Below, in pieces: positions 1 to 9,649 of a stretch of DNA of 24,271 nt. Below the pieces are notes generated by a model. That model made no database searches. It had not been told where the DNA came from and saw only the letters and a program-made list of their open reading frames with translations. The stretch is from Plakobranchus ocellatus (taxonomy: Eukaryota > Mollusca > Gastropoda > Plakobranchidae). How positions within the stretch are numbered: the first letter of the stretch is position 1; each line of letters begins with the position of its first letter. The stretch lies in contig BLXT01003068.1 of NCBI GenBank assembly GCA_019648995.1, positions 769,919 through 794,189 on the forward strand, written 5' to 3'. The position numbers and the translations under genes are program-made.

Positions 1-138
1 ACTTCCCACCAAGGGGCCCTGCCCCTGGACTCAGCCAAGATCTCCAGCAGTTCTTGGACCCCCGCCTCAAAATTTTCCCACTTTTGGGGAAGAGACTGCT
101 TGGTTTCATGTTTGAAATACTGTTTAAAAAAAAAAAAA
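1..138. repeat. GC-rich patch followed by A13, possible retroposed repeat end
   Basis: The first 100 bases are far richer in C and G than the rest of the window (GGGGCCCTGCCCCTGGAC) and end 30 bases later in a run of 13 A (126-138). This looks like the 3' end of an inserted repeat with a poly(A) tail, but only one copy is visible and the left boundary is cut. The rest of 139-518 holds no feature I can identify other than the pyrimidine tract of the first exon's acceptor. Confidence 0.25.
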
Positions 139-518
139 GCAATGAAAACAGTTATTCACAAAAATTGTCTCTTAATCAAGCTCTGGGTGCTTTAGAATGA
201 ACACCTGTAGATGCAGATTATTTTACAATGTTGCACTTAAAATAAGATTAATTTCTGGCTTGCTTAACCAGTGTTTTGTCTTGGAGACTTGTTTCCCAGA
301 AACAGAACGTTGAAAAAGGGCTGATGTATGGCAATAAGGCTAGTATGCCCTTGGTGAATGTCATGTTTTTAATAGTCTCATATAATCGCCATAGCTTGTG
401 AAATGAAATGCAGTATTTATAAGAGATTCCACATTATAGATCTTATAGATGTCATATCTCATATGGCAAGGGTAGATGAGGCTTTATATACATTCTATTG
501 TTATGAACACTTTCACAG

Positions 519-664
519 CTAAGAAAACTGCGCAAAATCCTGACTTCTCAAAGTCAGCCTGGCATTTTTGAGGAAATTCTTCTCGTTGGAAGTAGGCGAT
601 GTCCAATCATCAAATTCACCCACAAAGAAACGGGCATAGAATGTGACCTATCGCTGGATAATAA
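519..664 (+). CDS. TUT1: TUT1, internal exon: end of the catalytic palm domain
   Basis: TUT1 adds or restores 3' uridines on U6 snRNA in the nucleus and, as Star-PAP, polyadenylates selected mRNAs. This exon follows a CACAG acceptor at 518 and ends at a GTAAGT donor at 665. It reads LRKLRKILTSQ, then RRCPIIKFTHKETGIECDLSL, then DNK. The pattern CP-IIKF-H-ETG-ECDLSLDN is the terminal strand of the nucleotidyltransferase palm in TUT1/MTPAP-type enzymes. Codon 645-647 (GAC) is the expected third catalytic aspartate. The first two (GS...DxD), the C2H2 zinc finger and the RRM of TUT1 are not in the window, so the gene starts to the left. The exon ends in phase 2 (AA) and joins the G at 8169 to make a Lys codon. 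MTPAP is the main alternative, but the downstream exons match TUT1 better. Confidence 0.85.
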
Positions 665-824
665 GTAAGTTAATTTATGCCTTATGGTCTAGCTCAGATC
701 AGTAAATATTTTTGCCAGTTTGGATAATCAAGTGTTTCTTAAGGTAGGACTGGACTTTTTCCTAAATATTTTAGTTTCTATAAAAAGACATGCAATTTGA
801 CTGGTCAGTACATGCCTCTCCTCC

Positions 825-1455
825 TTAGGTGCCTTGTCTGCAACGGCCACTGGCGATCATGTTCCTTCACTCAAACCCGTTCTTAGTTAACCCTATAAAA
901 TTATTGGTGCTACCATTACTTGTTGCTCATGAGTTAAGACTTTCAATAAAAGTACATCTCTGTCTACTTCTATTGCATTTTTGCCTTTCATTTTTCCAGT
1001 GATTGCCAGTGTTCTAAACACTTGCTCAGCAAATTTGTCCTAAAAATTGTAGTTGCCTCTGTCTTAAGATTTTAATTAATGATTGCTCAAGCTTAGCTTC
1101 TTTAATTAACTACCAATTCTTTGGACTTCTTGTGCTCATGATATCCTTTTCTGATAAACCACATCTCTACTGTTTCTAATTTTCTCACTGTTTCCTTGTT
1201 TATTGTCCAATACTCACTGCCAAACACAGTACTGACCATATATATATGTGTTTTCATTGCCCTTATTTTGGTTTCCATATTTATGTTGCTATATGTACCT
1301 TAGGCCATGGCTATTCTTTTACTTAAGATTTTTTTCACATCTGCTAACGAGATTGCATATGGGTTTGAGGATTTCTTTGAGATGACCATACATTCCCTTT
1401 TAAGCCTGAATATCATCTAGATTCCTTAACCGTTCATCATCCTTCAATAGAGATG
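825..1455 (-). mobile_element. LINE relic, C-terminal end of the pol ORF with its stop
   Basis: Reading the minus strand from 1455 to 825, decayed motifs of a non-LTR retrotransposon C-terminus appear in order. They are KDDERLRNLDD (after the catalytic YADD region), MVISKKSSNPYA, MKTHIYMVSTVFGSEYWTI (the usual 'LLYGCEAWT' block), KLETVEMWF, a 'QFLGHI'-like block, and a final FIESLN...WRNMIASGRCRQGT-like tail that meets TAA at 825-827. Stops and frameshifts occur between blocks, so it is dead. The piece contains no RT active site; that lies in the fragment at 2557-3150 on the same strand. No 3'UTR or target duplication was recognised. Confidence 0.65.
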
Positions 1456-2556
1456 TCGTTCCATATGGAATGATGGTTTTTTTAAAAAAATAGCAAAAAG
1501 TTGGCCAGTGTCACAAGCCCTAAAAATTGGGCATCAAAAGAAAGCTCTTGAGTTTGACCATAATATTCTAGCACCAAAATGGATGTGAACTTGAAAAGAG
1601 AGGATTTTTTTTCAAATATGTATCTTATGTTTAATAATTCTCCTAAATCACTGCCATTTTGAACTTTTGAGATGTTAAGTACAAATACTCAACTCATAAA
1701 TTGTAAAATAAAAATGTTTTGCTTATTTTTTTATATTTTTATATTGCTTTAGGTTTTGTCACAGATTCTTTATATAACTTATTACATGAAAGGTGTTAAT
1801 CTTTATGCAGGCTTATTGTTTCGAATAATTTTGTATGTGTGTGTGCGTGCTAAAACTGAATTAAATTGATTATTTCAAATTAACAATGTGTTTGAGCTTA
1901 TTATACACTGTCATAATAATTGATTTAAAAGGAAGCTGCTGCACAATATTAAAATGTCTTAACATTTTTGTGGAAATTGAAGGATATACTGTGAAAAGAG
2001 AAATCTGAAAATATTCGCACATTTCACTTGTTTGTAGTTTCTGTTTTGTATATAGCCAGTCCATAACAAGGTGATCTCAGGCTTTCAGGCTCTCAGTCAG
2101 GCCAGGGCACCAGTAACGGGATCCAAATCTGCAACAGAAGGGTTGCTGCAGACCTCAGGGTGGATTCACTATCCACTGTGCCACCAACACACCCTCTCAT
2201 ATTTGTATATGGCTTTAAAAAATCATATATGTAAAATCAGCTTTTGCAGTTATTGACTCCAAATTTGCAATAAAAAATATCCAAATAAGTGAACTTTATA
2301 ATGAAGAATATTTCATGACAATGCACATCATCTGTATTTTTTCTTCCTTTGATTGTGTCATTTTTTGCCTTTGTCTTTGAAAAAAAAATTGAAAAAAAGA
2401 AAGATATGTAATACAAACATTTTCCAAAAAAAGGCTGAAATTGACAGCTCAAACAATTTCCTTCAAAATGATGCAAAACACTTTTATTTTCTTAAATATA
2501 AAGCATAGGAGGGGTATAAAAAATGACATTACCTCATTAAAATAAACCAATCTTCA
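1456..2556. other. Intronic interval separating two LINE pieces; contains a SINE
   Basis: About 1.1 kb between the LINE C-terminal piece and its RT piece. In an intact element of this type only about 75-100 bases would separate the two blocks, so most of this interval is probably a later insertion. It contains the tRNA-type SINE described separately; the rest is AT-rich with no coding signal I recognise. Short frames at 1870-2064 and 2237-2476 show no family motifs. Confidence 0.5.
2060..2195 (-). mobile_element. tRNA-derived SINE, minus orientation
   Basis: Read on the minus strand, the head starts GTGTTGGTGGCACAGTGGAT. It has a good RNA polymerase III A box (TGGCACAGTGG, complement of 2173-2183) and a B-box-like GATTTGGATCC (complement of 2119-2129; consensus GGTTCGANTCC, two or three changes), about 55-65 bases apart as in a tRNA. 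It cannot be a functional tRNA: the arms do not pair properly and the B box is degraded. A tRNA-headed SINE is the simplest reading. The tail end near 2060 is approximate. Confidence 0.55.
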
Positions 2557-3150
2557 AAATACAAGCGATGATAGAGGATTATGATTGTTTCAATATATAG
2601 GTTAAAAAGACCAGGAGACATAACACATCCCTATCTCACACCTGTTTTGATGGATTTGAAATCACTGTTTTATGCTTCAATTCTTACAGGTGCAGTTTGA
2701 ACCCAGTATAAATTTCTAATTGTCTCAGATTTTTCCCATCGATGTCTAATTTTTCTAGCATGTGAAACAGTGCTTCATGTTTTACTTTGTCAGCCTTTTT
2801 TTGGAAAATGTCAAAGGCCTTAGAATAAACAATGAAACAGAGGTGGAGATCTTTTTGCATTTCTATACACCTTTCCATTAGCATTGACAAAGTGAATATT
2901 GTGTTTCTGGTTGCTTTATCAAGCATAAAGTCAAACTGTTTTGCAGATAATTCTAGTCAACTCTTGCTCATTCTGTGCATCAGAATACCTAACAAGATTT
3001 TTGCAAAAATGTTCACATTCTGTTGGACAGTACCATAAAAACAGACTAACAAAGATCTTTTGGAATTGTATCACAATAGTATATTGCATTTTGGTAGTTT
3101 TTTTGTCAGATCTGTTCCTGAATTATTTAATACTGTAATTATTGCTATTG
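2557..3150 (-). mobile_element. LINE relic, reverse transcriptase domain
   Basis: From 3150 to 2557 on the minus strand these blocks follow each other: NNSGTDL; TIPKDLC...SVFMVL; TECEHF; KILLGILMHRM; KQFDFMLDKATRNTIFTLSM; MLMERCIEMQKDLHLCF; IVYSKAFD; KHEALFHMLEKLDIDGKNLR; and GVR-stop-GCVMSPGLFNLYIE. This is the fingers/palm order of a non-LTR RT. In motif A the expected catalytic Asp of 'FIDYSKAFD' is Val (CFIVYSKAFD), the Gln of 'GVRQGC' is a TAG stop, and another stop precedes the LELSAK block, so the copy is dead. The YADD motif is missing at the left break. Confidence 0.75.
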
Positions 3151-3796
3151 GTATGTAAAGTGATCCTGTGGCTTTTCTATTTTTTATTTTCTTCATTCTC
3201 CCGCCTCTAAAGGTCAAGTCATGAAGTCTTGACAGGCTTGATGCGGGCGCTAAGCATACAGTTTTATTAGGTTTATGCGCTTGCTTTTATGATATCGTAG
3301 AAAAAAGTAAATAGAGTATGCTCTTTAATGTTTTATAAATACAAGCATAGACAAGACAAAGATAAATGCATGAGAAAAAATAAAAACAATACCTCAAACA
3401 ATTTTCTGTAATCAGGTCATAAAATAATGTATTAATTGCATTAAAAAAATATATATGAAAAGCATGTATTAAAAGCCCTTTTAAAGAAAACAAAAGCGTT
3501 AATTTTGTCTAAATTTAAGCACAAGGATTAGAAATTAATCTTTGCACTCATCAAAGTTCATTAGGTTAAATGAAAAACTTTTTACAAGAGAGCCACTTGT
3601 CAATATCTGTGCTAATTTTGCCATCACCATTCCTAACCAGGCTGGCTGTTTTTAATTTGCTAATTTTCACTTGTACTTGTGTAGCCATACATGAATGATT
3701 TTGATACTTGATAATCCAAATACTTTATAATATTATGATAAATTGAAGATCAAATTATTAATATATATCACACTTTAAAAATATATCTCACACTTA
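3151..3796. other. Intronic sequence, no gene recognised
   Basis: AT-rich DNA between the LINE RT piece and the 3' end of the minus-strand transposon protein relic. It may be the terminal non-coding part of that transposon. A small imperfect palindrome (GTCAAG...CTTGAC, near 3212-3232) and a few GC-richer bases around 3200-3250 are the only local structure. I saw no terminal inverted repeat shared with the 6.8-7.0 kb region. Confidence 0.35.
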
Positions 3797-5654
3797 TTTC
3801 CTACCGTCTGAGAGCAGGTGTGATTTGTAGAAGATGTGGTGTAGTTTCTTAAGATGATTTGTAAAGCCATGGGCTGAATTTTTTTCTATGTGTGCAGTCA
3901 TTTGGTAACTGTTTTCTGTTCCCTGCTCCCTAAGAAGGCCCAGTCCAAAAATGTATTTTTTTATGTCTGGAATAGTTTCTCAAGTTTGTTTTGGAATGAC
4001 TTTGTGAGGAAACATTCTTCTGTAAATTGTCATGCAATTGTCTGTTGCTGCTTTCATTTCTGTTTAAGAGCTGTGATCTTTAAGTTTTGTGTGAGATATG
4101 GCGTTGTGAACAGTATGGAAAGCATTGTTAAGGTCGTTAAATGTTATCTGGATGATGTGTGCTTTATCAATGAAGAATGGGCTGCTTGTGAGAGTTTGTG
4201 TTTGTTTGATCATTGTTTCTGTGAGGTCTGTGTAAACATTTAATTGGAGGTATTTGTGTCAATGGTTCCCTACGAAAGATAAACTGTGATATGCCTGTGG
4301 TGTAATTCTATGTATGTTAAGTACTGTGCCTAATCTAGAGGTAACTGGGCCTGCTCTCGGTGTGAGGGGTTTGTATGAAATGGAATAAAGAAGTTGCTCA
4401 GTTTTGTGTATGTTTTACACTTGTTTGTTGATGTCTGATTGTGTCTCTCAACAAACCAAACAGCCCTCCTCTTCTTGCAATGTATTTTCTATATATATCT
4501 TGAACCTGCCACTAGTGTGAGCCATACTTTCTCAAAGCTTGTCCCAAAGGTGTCATGAACTTGTGTCCTTGTGTTGCTATTTGTGTGTCTCAATTGTGTG
4601 CTGCATCTTCTAACAATTTATAATGTTTTAAAACAATTCTTACTAAACTGTGAAGATAAGAAGGGCTAATACTATTTAACTCTATCTCTAACATGGGTGT
4701 TGCTATTAAGCAACTTTTTTTTTGTTAGAAGTAAGCTTTCCAATGATCTAGGTTGACACTGATCATTGGGTTCATGTATACTTCTTCATGGCATCGGACC
4801 ACAGACATGGATAAGTGCCTGATGGATCTGAGAGGTCATATATTTTGGACAAAAAGTCATAACCATCATTCAGAAAAACTTGGAGTTTTTTGTTTCTCTC
4901 AGAATGGCAGATCACTAGCCAAGCCACCTTCTAAAAATTGAACCATGTTGTTATGTGTGTCCTGAACTGATGTAATGGTTATGACTACTGTGTTGTGGCG
5001 TGCATTCGATTTAGCTGTGTAGGCTGTCTGTAATGTAAATTTTAATGAAATTTTCTCGTGATCCCCCCCCAATCTTCACCCTAATCTCATCTAGTGGAAT
5101 AGATCCCTCTCGCCATGTAAGCAAGTTTTGTTTATCTTATGAATCCAGCAACAGTATAGAAACCTAGATTCTAGGTAAATCTACTATCCTACCATAAGGC
5201 ACCTCTACTCAGTTGTGTCTTCCTTTGCAAATAACCTGTTATCTACCTATACAAAATCTGATACTATTTACCTAGAAAGATCCCTGTCCGATTTCTGATT
5301 GTCTGTCTGTATTCCTATCTTTTTCAGCAAACTACCATGTTTTCTACCCTGCCTTGAACTCAAACACAATTTCTCTTTCATTGCTAGTGTACGATGGAGT
5401 GAAGCTATTGTTGTGATGTTTTGTCTGTGATCACTGATCTATTGGTATTCTTTTAACTCTGACACTAGTTGTGTGTCTGATGAACTATATGGAGCTCCTG
5501 CTACAAATGTCCTGAGTGAGCATAAAAGCTTAGCCCTTTTCCTTTTTATTGATGTTCTAACGGCGTGTTTTTTCTTGGTATTACAACTCTTTGAGAGTTG
5601 GCATGGGCTGGCCAGATGTCTTGCATAGTATGGTTTGTTTTTTGGGGTCTGCAT
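3797..5654 (-). mobile_element. Broken ORF of an uncharacterised transposon-type protein family
   Basis: Reading from 5654 down to 3797, conserved-looking blocks follow in order through several frames. They are a Lys/Arg-rich N-terminus with KKKHAVRTSIKRKRAKLL and YSSSDTQLVSELKEYQ; LCLSSRQGRK...GIQTD; a LLTWREGSIPLDEIRVKIGG block; KFTLQTAYTAKSNARHNTVV; FLEGGLASD; KKLQVFLNDGYDFLSKIYDL with TYPCLW; PRSLESL; QAYHSLSFVGNH; TDNCMTIYRRMFPHKVIP; and YIFGLGLLREQGTENSYQ. I recognise this block order from large, multicopy, unnamed predicted proteins in invertebrate genomes that behave like transposon products; I cannot name the superfamily or the catalytic residues. Frameshifts and stops (for example after GNH) show it is inactive. 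It lies between two LINE pieces on the same strand. Open frames on the + strand here (3890-4243, 4753-4941) are shadows. Confidence 0.6.
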
Positions 5655-6220
5655 TTAATTTAAAAAAAAAAAAATGTGTAATAAGCTGTTCCTCTTCTTT
5701 GCTTAATGGTGTGTTATGAGGTAGGCTAAGTTACCAGCTAAAAGTGATCTCATTTTCACCATAGGGGATGTGGATCTATCCTTAGTTTGTGTAGGTTTAA
5801 TTGGTGCTGATTATGCAACAGAGATAGGAGAAGGTTGGATTGCACGGTTTGTGTTTGAAAAAAAACTAGAGCATGTTGCAGTGAAAATGCTATCTGGACA
5901 CGCATTGACTGCGTCTGTTTCATGTGCTGGAATTGTGTTGGTGCTTATGTTTGTATTGCATGTGACTCTGTTGCTGCAATTTCATGGTTTTGTGGAATTA
6001 CGTTGTTTGGGCCTTCATCTTAACTTGAGCTGGTGCATGTTTAGTCGTGGTGCTCATTGTGTAAGTTGTCTGTATCTGTAGATCCAGTCTTAGTGTGTAT
6101 GATGTCTCTCTGTAGAATATGCTGTTACTTTTTTGTTTTGCATTTGATACAGCCACTGGCAAGTTTGTATTGTGACTGCATAATGTATGAAACGCTGCTG
6201 TTTTTTTTTTTTTTTCATGT
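5655..6220 (-). other. Probable upstream part of the same transposon relic
   Basis: The strand-biased composition (TG-rich on +, so CA-rich on -) that marks the relic at 3797-5654 continues to about 6190 and stops near a T14 run (6201-6214). This would be the N-terminal or 5' region of the same minus-strand element, but I see no protein motif in it. The + strand frames at 5770-6081 and 6057-6368 have the cysteine- and leucine-rich look of an antisense reading and are not called. Confidence 0.35.
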
Positions 6221-6984
6221 CTTTGGTTTTAGCAAAGCATTTAACACAAAATTTAATGTATTTAGAATAAATGTCATCAGAACAATCATGATGTACGTCA
6301 AGTCAAAAGATTTCAGCGCCAGATTGTACACAATTTTAACTGATTGTTTTTTTTCTGCTTTTGACTGACGGAGCAGAGATTTTTCCTAATGCGACAAAGT
6401 TCATTCATTCAATGTTTATGGGATTCAAGCTAATGAGTGAAGTATCTGAATGGAATAGGAATAAAATAAACACAGATAAATGACACACTATTAACACATC
6501 TAAAGTAAAGAGACTTACATCACTCAAAGTTATGGTTTTCATAGATTAAAAAAAAACATTTTTAAAAGGAAATCCATTTTTTGAAAATTAATAAATAAAT
6601 CAAACAGGACAGGATTAAAGTAAAAATATTCCACTAAACAAAGATTTGAAATATGCGCATATGCATTCATCACTCTCACAGATATTATGATAGAATTCTC
6701 AATATACGAACGGGTTTCAGGCAATATATAATGAGAATAATTGCAAAAACAATGATGTTGATACTAGGAGTAGTTTTGAAAATAATTATTGTGAGACGAA
6801 GAAGGAGTATTTTCTATTTTGTTGCATAATTGCAGCAAGCCACTGCGCTAGTATGTGCACGACACTATTATCTCTGTTCAGGCACCTACCTGGCACTGAC
6901 ATAGATTGATGACCCCATGTGTGGCTGATGCATTATAACAAGGTTTCAATTGCCTAAGTTCACAGAGGGTTTAGGGCTGCTTGG
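6221..6984. other. Intronic sequence, no gene recognised
   Basis: AT-rich interval ending in a more complex stretch (about 6830-6970) that could be an old repeat. It holds a TAGCGCAGTGG word on the minus strand (6840-6850) like a pol III A box, but no B box at the right distance. There is no coding signal. Confidence 0.35.
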
Positions 6985-7570
6985 CTCAACTGCGAGACCT
7001 GAAATGTAATTTTTTATGCAAAATGCTATGCAGTGACATATCATCTTTAAAAAGATCTTCACCATATTCTGACCATCTGTTTAGTATTTCCTTCTTTCCC
7101 ATTAACATTGGTCCATTTTTTGATTTGATGCAGCCAGGGCTACTGCATTTGATTTTCTTACCACTTACATCATTGATTTTACCATGCATTAATTATCTGT
7201 GTGTATTTAGCTAAATTGCTTTTAATCCTGACAATGTGGATTAATCCATTCATCTTCTGCAGTATTGCATTTTATCTTAATTTTTGTTGTTGTTGTTGTT
7301 GAGGTCTTCGTATTTGGCTTCTTAATTTTTTTATTTGCACCTTTCTTTCATCAAATCTTTGTTCATCTATTTTTTTATGCTCTTTTGTATCCTTTTTGGG
7401 AACGCTTTTTCTGTATGACTTCATGAAGTGACTTTTTCATTTCTGACCTTAGTTGCTCTACCTCTGAGATGTTGTTTAGAGTCTTTTAAACAGCTACAGC
7501 AATTTCTTCTCTTAGCTTTTCATCAGATTTTAGTAAGTCTATTTAGAATTTAGAATCGGCCTAACCTTTT
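6985..7570 (-). mobile_element. LINE relic, linker between endonuclease and reverse transcriptase
   Basis: On the minus strand from 7570: LLKSDEKLREEIAVAV, then TLNNISEVEQL, an 'EEVIPKK'-like KSLHEVIQKK, a basic stretch, WIN, then MHGKINDVSGKKIKCSSPG, CIKSKNGPMLMGKKEIL and NRWSEYGEDLF. The 'H-KI-d-GKK-...-GCIKSK-G-ILM-K-eIL-RWSEY-eDLF' pattern is the linker just upstream of the RT fingers in one common class of animal LINE ORF2. Stops interrupt the first half, and a (TTG)5-6 run (7284-7300) sits inside. The endonuclease expected at higher coordinates was not recognised. The next expected residues appear only at 3150, about 3.8 kb away. Confidence 0.65.
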
Positions 7571-8168
7571 TAATTTCTTAAGGGGAAAGCAACACCATGA
7601 AAGGCAAAATTTTTCTTATATTTTTCTGTTACGTCACTGTTTTTTTTTTTTTTGCTGTAACTTTCTTATTTTTTTTTATATTTTTATGAAATAAACTTTG
7701 ATATATTTAGAAAAAAGTGGATGTTAAATACAAATATTTTCAAACACTATTTGTTAATTGAATCTTCTTTAAAAATTAAAAATTGGTCAATCATTTCTCT
7801 CTTCCCCTGACTTCAGAATTTGCCGTGCCTTCCTCTACTTTGCTAGCGGATGCTAAAGTCAAAAAGCCTACATAGAAAACCATAGCTCTGAAACAATTCT
7901 GCTGAGAGCCATTATGTAAAAGGAAATGAAAACAGTACATTTTTGGAAGTGTGAGAGCTCTTTTATAAAAAAAAATTGTGAGTTGTGAGAGTGATTTGTT
8001 ATTCTAAACATACACATTCAATTTGATTGTTTCTAGATAATCCGCTAAAAAAATAGTGGTAATGGGAGATAAGGTTAATAAATGGGTAAGCAAAGGAAGG
8101 CAGATAGTTTTTGATAAGACTATACCTCTTTGCCTTTTTATTTCTTTCTCTCTCTCTTGTTTTTGAAG
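7571..8168. other. Intron 3' end; nothing else recognised
   Basis: AT-rich DNA with several T runs (7640-7651, 7671-7678) leading into the CT-rich pyrimidine tract (about 8140-8165) and the acceptor of the TUT1 exon at 8169. If the LINE piece on the left is part of a longer element, its endonuclease should be here, but I could not read it. Confidence 0.4.
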
Positions 8169-8407
8169 GCTAGCCCTCCGCGTTAGTCAACTTTTGCAGC
8201 TGTATTCCTCTGACTTACGTGTGAAGCAAGTGGTCTTTGCCCTGAGAGTTTGGGCCAAGCTCCGCAGACTAGCAAAAGTTGATGAGGCCTCGGGACGTTC
8301 TCTGTTATCCAGCTATGCCCTGACTTTCCTTGCCCTCTTTTACTTCATGGTGTGCGAGCCTTGTCCGGTAATTCCTGCGGTTTGTGATTTGAAGAAATGT
8401 ATCCCAG
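8169..8407 (+). CDS. TUT1: TUT1, internal exon: central PAP-associated domain, first part
   Basis: This exon continues the palm exon in frame: DNK-LALRVSQLLQLYSSDLRVKQ, then VVFALRVWAKLRRL, a Gly/Arg-containing loop, and LLSSYALTFLALFYF. The order N-x-LAL...Y...D-R-V...V...R-WA...L-S-YALT is the classic start of the central domain of non-canonical poly(A)/poly(U) polymerases. The SSYAL segment helps form the nucleotide-binding pocket in this family. The acceptor is TTTTTGAAG at 8168, with A at -3 (less common) but a long CT-rich tract before it. The donor is GTAGGC at 8408. The exon leaves one base (G) for a Gly codon completed at 10848. The reading frame stays open past the donor to 8442, but the next exon fits the splice phase and the family alignment. 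Confidence 0.9.
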
Positions 8408-9302
8408 GTAGGCTCAGATTTTGTTTTATTTTTTTTCCTTAGTTACTGTTCTCATAGGCGAGGCCTTTTAAGAGCTTGCTAGTTGGTCTCACTCTTTCTT
8501 TGAATATTTTTCGTTTATATATGTCTCTCTCTCTCTCTCTTTCTGTCATTCTGTTTCTCTCTCTCTCTCTCTCTCTTTCCTCCTTTCCTTTTCCCCTCTT
8601 TACCCTGTTAATAACTTCTTGATTTTTTTGTTTTATGTATTCAGTAAGGCTGCTACTGAAAACTTCTTAAAAGAAAATATATGTACAAATACTACAATCT
8701 CATATATAAATAAATTAGACAAATTTATACAGCACAGAGTATGCTTAAAAAGATTTTGCTTCATTAGTCCAGTGAAAAGACAAAAATTAAAATTTGTAAG
8801 GAAAAAAAATCCAAGGTGTACATTTTTTATGTGCTGCATGTTCTTTTTTTCCCCCTGTCCTTTTGAATTTTTACCTGATTTGATGACTTCATTAATTTAA
8901 CAGATAAATTGATTGGAACTTAGCTAAAACTGATAAAAAAGGGAATCGACTTGATAAGGCTATTAGTATTATTTTTTAATCCTATTGCCCTCCACTCCAA
9001 GGAATTGTGAGGGAAGCATTTCCCACATTACCAGTCCAGAGCCTATTGACCTATTGTCACCCTTGATAAAAAAAAAAATGTGCGCAAAGTCTCAAACTAT
9101 GATGACTTTGTTAGAAGTATTATGTGTAGGGACTGTTGTGTAAAATCAGAAACAAAAATTAGCGGAGTTAGGGCCAAAGAGAGAAAAAACAGAGATAGAT
9201 GTGAAATAGAAGCTTTAGCATAGTGACTAAGTATTGGAGATAGAAGCTTAGAAATAGAGTTTTGAAAGAGTTAGTTGTTATTTTTGTTACCTCTATTGAG
9301 AC
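8408..9302. other. Intron sequence, no gene recognised
   Basis: Start of the 2.44-kb TUT1 intron. It contains the CT microsatellite listed separately and AT-rich DNA. The opposed frames at 8619-8900 and 8633-8839 share no family motif and overlap each other on opposite strands. Nothing else is supported. Confidence 0.4.
8524..8577. repeat. Interrupted (CT)n microsatellite
   Basis: Two CT runs, about 8524-8540 and 8555-8577, are separated by TTTCTGTCATTCTG. It lies some 120 bases downstream of a TUT1 donor site. Confidence 0.9.
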
Positions 9303-9614
9303 TTGCAATTGTTTAAGCCCAGTTATACACGATTGAAATATTGTCTAAGGTGAGTTGATTAGGTACTTTCCTCCATGTTACATTTTCTGACATGTATTGG
9401 CAGATGTTGCAATTGTTTAAGCCCAGTTATACACGATTGAAATATTGTCTAAGGTGAGTTGAATAGGTACTTTCCTCCATGTTACATTTTCTGACATATA
9501 TTGGCAGATGTTGCAATTGTTTAAGCCCAGTTATACACGATTGAAATATTGTCTAAGATGAGTTGAATAGGTACTTTCCTCCATGTTACATTTTTCGACA
9601 TGTATTGGCAGATG
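9303..9614. repeat. Three tandem copies of a 104-bp unit
   Basis: Units start at 9303, 9407 and 9511, each beginning TTGCAATTGTTTAAGCCCAG and ending TTGGCAGATG; the period is exactly 104 bases. The copies differ at only a handful of positions (for example GATTAGG versus GAATAGG, and CTAAGGTGAG versus CTAAGATGAG in copy 3), so the amplification is young compared with the surrounding relics. Each unit contains a near-perfect 5' splice-site word (AAGGTGAGT) except copy 3, where GT is AT. The array directly abuts a LINE 3' end relic on the minus strand and could be its 3' tail. Confidence 0.93.
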
Positions 9615-9649
9615 TTGGGTCTCAAGTTTCATCACAACAGTCTATGGAG

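Noticed and set aside
3890-4243. 117-codon open frame on the + strand
   Set aside because: It is rich in Cys, Phe and Val in the way of an antisense reading, and the minus strand over the same bases carries the conserved blocks of the transposon protein relic.
4753-4941. 62-codon open frame on the + strand
   Set aside because: It is the complement of the VFLNDGYDFLSKIYDL...PCLW block on the minus strand.
5770-6368. Two overlapping 103-codon frames on the + strand
   Set aside because: Hydrophobic, Cys-rich translation of TG-rich DNA; no motif, no splice context, and the strand bias points to the minus strand.
6830-6970. Possible SINE with TAGCGCAGTGG on the minus strand
   Set aside because: The A-box word is perfect, but no B box lies 30-60 bases further on, so it is not called.
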